Shown here in pieces: positions 5,428 to 7,591 of a stretch of 7,591 nucleotides of DNA. The number at the start of each line of letters is the position of its first letter. The stretch's first letter is position 1. Source of the stretch: an uncultured Bacilli bacterium (GTDB taxonomy: Bacteria; Bacillota_I; Bacilli_A; RF39; UBA660); assembly GCA_947585065.1 (NCBI GenBank), contig CANPWX010000050.1:1-7591 (forward strand). The letters are read 5' to 3'. The notes beneath the pieces are model-generated. The model made no database searches. It had not been told where the DNA came from and was given only the letters and a program-made list of their open reading frames with translations. The translations under genes were made by a program, and so were the position numbers.

Positions 5428-6757
5428 TTTCACAACTCCTTATTAATTGTCGGATAACTGACGTCATATCGAAACAAACCATAGTATAAATATTACCATG
5501 AGTCTTTCGTTTTATAATAGGAATGAGATTATGTAAATCATCCACTAAAAGAATTTTATTTTTGGGAATCGAAGCATATTTTAACCTGACATATACATCC
5601 CATTTAAAACGACCAATCAATAAAATTTTTTCAATGCTCTCATCCTTTAATAATTCAAATTCCACGTCCCATAACCAAGATAAATCATTATATTTATAAC
5701 GCCTAGAAACATTATCAAATCCGAGTACTACAACTTTTTTTCCATCTTGATTAATGATATATTTTAAAGATTGATAATAACTTAAGGCATTTTCATTTTT
5801 ACTTTCTAACATCATAACTGGGCGATCGTCAATAGAAAGAGTATGTCCTCGTTTGCTATCAATAGGATCAATGTTAAGAGCATATTGTATTTTTTGCTCA
5901 GAAATTCCCAAAGTATGGCAAAGTGCAAAAGCAGCAACAGAAGCATAGGCTGTAAAAAGAAAATCTTGATTTAAAGAAATCCGTGTTTCATTCACCAATA
6001 AATATCGTTCTTTTAAATGAACAGCACTTCCAACATAATCAGGAGTTCCTCTTTTAAAATCACAATTAGGGCAATAATAAGAACCAATCGAACCATAATG
6101 ATAATAAGAGTAAATAAGTTTTTTGTGACAGTTAGGGCAATAAATATGATCCAAACTAAATTCTTCTTTTTTAGAAGTGGAATCTTTCGTCTTATTAATT
6201 CCATAAGTAATAATTTTTCCTGGATAATTAAGAGTAGCTTTCATAAGACCAGGATCATCGGCATTTAATATCAATGTCGTGCTGCCATCTAAAGCCTGAA
6301 ATATTGCATCATAAATTAAATCAGGAGAACCATTACGAGCTGGTTGATCTCTTGTTATATTAGTAAGTACTAAATGAGTCATTTTATTTTTGCCAAAAGC
6401 AAGATGCAAATGTTTTTCATCTAATTCTAATAATAATACATCTCCCTTAAATCTTCCAAAAATAGTACAATGATTTAATATTAAAGTAGTAACTCCGCGA
6501 ATTCCATTATTTCCACTTGCATTATAAACAACATGAAACCCAGCATCAGTTAAAATATGATATATGAGCTGTGTAGTTGTTCCCTTACCACTAGAACCAG
6601 TAACTCCAATCACATATTTTGGATACTTAATTTTTTCTAAAACTTTTTGATTCATATTATAGCTAATAGAACCTGGAAACTGAGTTCCATTTTTCTTAAA
6701 AAGTTTACATAAAAATGTTAAAAATTTATTAACTAAGATTTGTACTGCTCGAAACAT
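5414..6757 (-). CDS. murT: MurT-like Mur ligase, partner of GatD (diverged)
   Basis: MurT is the ATP-dependent ligase half of lipid II isoglutaminyl synthase. The 447-residue protein has the family layout: N-terminal segment ending GTQFPGSI, P-loop GSSGKGTTT (54-62), LELDE (110-114), TNITRDQ (132-138), LNADDP (164-169), a four-Cys zinc ribbon (CPNC at 207-210 and 229-232), then the MurT C-terminal domain (DUF1727) with SWLWDVEF (360-367). Departures from S. aureus MurT are GKG instead of GKT in the P-loop, FLFTAYASVAA (266-276) where FNAYNALAA is expected, and DNVSRRYKYNDLSW (348-361) where DN..DGRDTSW is expected, though Asp358 can align with the triad Asp349. The ATG at 6757 follows GGTGA by 4 bases. 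It is the first gene of the murT-gatD operon, the usual order. There is no frameshift, so it looks like a maintained gene. Confidence 0.88.
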   Translation of the reverse strand: MFRAVQILVNKFLTFLCKLFKKNGTQFPGSISYNMNQKVLEKIKYPKYVIGVTGSSGKGTTTQLIYHILTDAGFHVVYNASGNNGIRGVTTLILNHCTIFGRFKGDVLLLELDEKHLHLAFGKNKMTHLVLTNITRDQPARNGSPDLIYDAIFQALDGSTTLILNADDPGLMKATLNYPGKIITYGINKTKDSTSKKEEFSLDHIYCPNCHKKLIYSYYHYGSIGSYYCPNCDFKRGTPDYVGSAVHLKERYLLVNETRISLNQDFLFTAYASVAAFALCHTLGISEQKIQYALNIDPIDSKRGHTLSIDDRPVMMLESKNENALSYYQSLKYIINQDGKKVVVLGFDNVSRRYKYNDLSWLWDVEFELLKDESIEKILLIGRFKWDVYVRLKYASIPKNKILLVDDLHNLIPIIKRKTHGNIYTMVCFDMTSVIRQLIRSCENGND

Positions 6758-6774
6758 AATATCACCATAATCTT

Positions 6775-6783
6775 ATTATAACA
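6775..6783 (-). promoter_or_regulatory. Extended -10 promoter of the murT-gatD operon
   Basis: The minus strand reads TGTTATAAT from 6783 to 6775: a consensus -10 with the TGn extension that can compensate for a missing -35. No good -35 is seen 16-18 bases upstream. Transcription would start about 10 bases before the murT ATG, leaving just the GGTGA ribosome site in the leader. It is back-to-back with the promoter of the recombinase gene. Confidence 0.6.
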
Positions 6784-6850
6784 AATTTTAAAGAATGTTT
6801 ACGAAAAAGAAGAAAAAAGTGTCAAGTTCATATCAAAAAAAACAAAAATA

Positions 6851-6859
6851 TGCTAAAAT
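6851..6859 (+). promoter_or_regulatory. Extended -10 promoter of the Xer recombinase gene
   Basis: TGCTAAAAT at 6851-6859 is an extended -10 (TGn plus TAAAAT), about 20 bases before the ATG at 6879. An A-rich stretch (6835-6849) fills the spacer, and no convincing -35 is present. The ribosome site AGAGGG (6868-6873) follows, 5 bases before the ATG. Confidence 0.5.
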
Positions 6860-6878
6860 GTTTAAAGAGAGGGTAGTT

Positions 6879-7591
6879 ATGAAAGAAGAAATAACACATT
6901 ATTTACAAAATCTAAAATCCGTAAGAGCATTAAGTAATAATACCATTATGGCCTATCAAAATGATTTATTAAGGTTTTATAATTACCTACAAGAACACAA
7001 TATCATGTATTATAATATAACGAAAGAGCAAATATGGGATTATTTGCATTATTTAGATGAAGAAAAATATGAAAGTCGTTCCATTGCAAGGCATATCACA
7101 GCAATACGAAATTTTTATACCTATCTAAAAAAGGAAAACAAAATAGAAACAAATATTTTTAAAACAATTCATAATCCAAAATTTAAAAAAAGCTTACCTA
7201 ATTTTTTAAATTATGAAGAGGTAAGAAAGTTACTAGTATTTGAAACAAAGACTCCAAGACAAAAAGAAGAAAGACTAATATTTGAACTGCTCTATGCAAC
7301 AGGTTTAAGAGTAAGTGAATTATGTAATATAAAAATAAAAGACATTAATTTAAAAGAAAGAACCATTAGAGTTTTGGGAAAAGGAGCTAAAGAAAGAATT
7401 GTCTTTTTCGATCAATATGCTAAAGAAGCTTTAGAAGATTATTTAAAGGAAAGAGACATTTTAAATTCAAAAAAAATCGATTCTTTATTACTAAACCAAA
7501 AAGGAGGAGTCTTAAGTAGAAGCAGTGTGGAACAAATTGTTGCAAAACAGGTAAAAAAATGTGCAATAGAGCATTCTATTTCACCCCATAC
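6879..7591 (+). CDS. Xer-type tyrosine recombinase (XerC/XerD family), 3' end outside the window
   Basis: Tyrosine recombinases of this type resolve chromosome dimers at dif sites during division. The 237 visible codons show an N-terminal SAM-like core-binding domain (about 1-95, with SVRALSNNTIMAYQNDLLRF and ARHITAIRNFYTYL) and the start of the catalytic domain: ATGLRVSELCNIKIKDI (140-156, catalytic Arg144) and VLGKGAKERIV (165-175, catalytic Lys168, 24 residues after the Arg as in XerD). The frame ends at SPHT, where the HxLRHxxAT box should begin, so the His, second Arg and Tyr nucleophile lie beyond the edge; the gene is cut, not broken. XerC and XerD cannot be told apart here. A housekeeping role fits the wall and division setting and the absence of integrase or phage neighbours. 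Confidence 0.9.
   Translation, partial: MKEEITHYLQNLKSVRALSNNTIMAYQNDLLRFYNYLQEHNIMYYNITKEQIWDYLHYLDEEKYESRSIARHITAIRNFYTYLKKENKIETNIFKTIHNPKFKKSLPNFLNYEEVRKLLVFETKTPRQKEERLIFELLYATGLRVSELCNIKIKDINLKERTIRVLGKGAKERIVFFDQYAKEALEDYLKERDILNSKKIDSLLLNQKGGVLSRSSVEQIVAKQVKKCAIEHSISPH

Noticed and set aside
6017..6268. Open plus-strand frame of about 83 codons opposite murT
   Set aside because: It lies wholly inside the well-supported murT gene, has no ribosome site and an Ile/Asn/Arg-heavy composition typical of an antisense shadow frame.
4705..6757. murT and gatD as decaying pseudogenes
   Set aside because: Both frames are full-length without frameshifts, have good ribosome sites, a coupled overlap, an extended -10 promoter and a strong terminator, which points to maintained genes in spite of the lost residues.
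6764..6785. Possible dif-like site near the xer gene, from the inverted repeat ATAATcttATTAT at 6767-6779
   Set aside because: A dif site needs two 11-base arms around a 6-8 base spacer; here the half-sites are 5 bases with a 3-base gap, and the repeat is explained by the murT -10 element TATAAT.
1..7591. Mobile element, prophage or CRISPR content
   Set aside because: I saw no direct-repeat array, transposase or phage gene. The Xer-type gene alone is a normal housekeeping gene, and no tRNA or rRNA was recognised.

Overview
The window is strongly AT-rich, with short intergenic gaps, purine-rich Shine-Dalgarno sites and gene families typical of low-GC Gram-positive bacteria (Bacillota). TGA is used as a true stop (murG, murB), so the genetic code is the standard bacterial one and not the Mycoplasma code. 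The MurG, MurT and GatD sequences resemble Bacilli proteins. A wall-bearing Bacilli or Erysipelotrichia-like gut lineage is a reasonable guess, but the sequence does not fix the genus.

Layout. Positions 1-93 hold the last 30 codons of an unidentified plus-strand gene. A gap of 116 bases with terminator-like hairpins follows. ftsW/spoVE (SEDS glycosyltransferase) lies on the minus strand at 210-1295. A divergent promoter region (1296-1423) separates it from a tight plus-strand operon: murG, murB, divIB (ftsQ) and queH. queH runs tail-to-tail into a minus-strand operon, murT then gatD, and the two operons share an overlapping 3' end that also forms a bidirectional terminator. A second divergent promoter region (6758-6878) leads to a Xer-type tyrosine recombinase that is cut by the window end.

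How the genes work together. FtsW, MurG, MurB and DivIB are a remnant of the division and cell wall (dcw) cluster. MurB makes UDP-MurNAc, MurG converts lipid I to lipid II, FtsW polymerises lipid II at the septum, and DivIB is part of the FtsQLB/DivIB-DivIC-FtsL divisome complex. MurT-GatD normally amidates the D-Glu of lipid II, so most of the window concerns lipid II and the septum. QueH (last step of queuosine synthesis) is the outsider in the operon.

The most notable observation concerns the MurT-GatD pair. It is full-length, in the usual gene order and translationally coupled, yet GatD lacks both canonical glutaminase residues: the nucleophilic Cys is Thr93 and the His of the GTYLHGP motif is Ile191. 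MurT also departs from the family in its P-loop and in its Asn-containing and DGRD signatures. The pair may be a diverged ligase with a non-glutaminase GatD partner. The second notable observation is the queH/gatD junction, where both TAG stop codons pair with each other inside one shared terminator hairpin.
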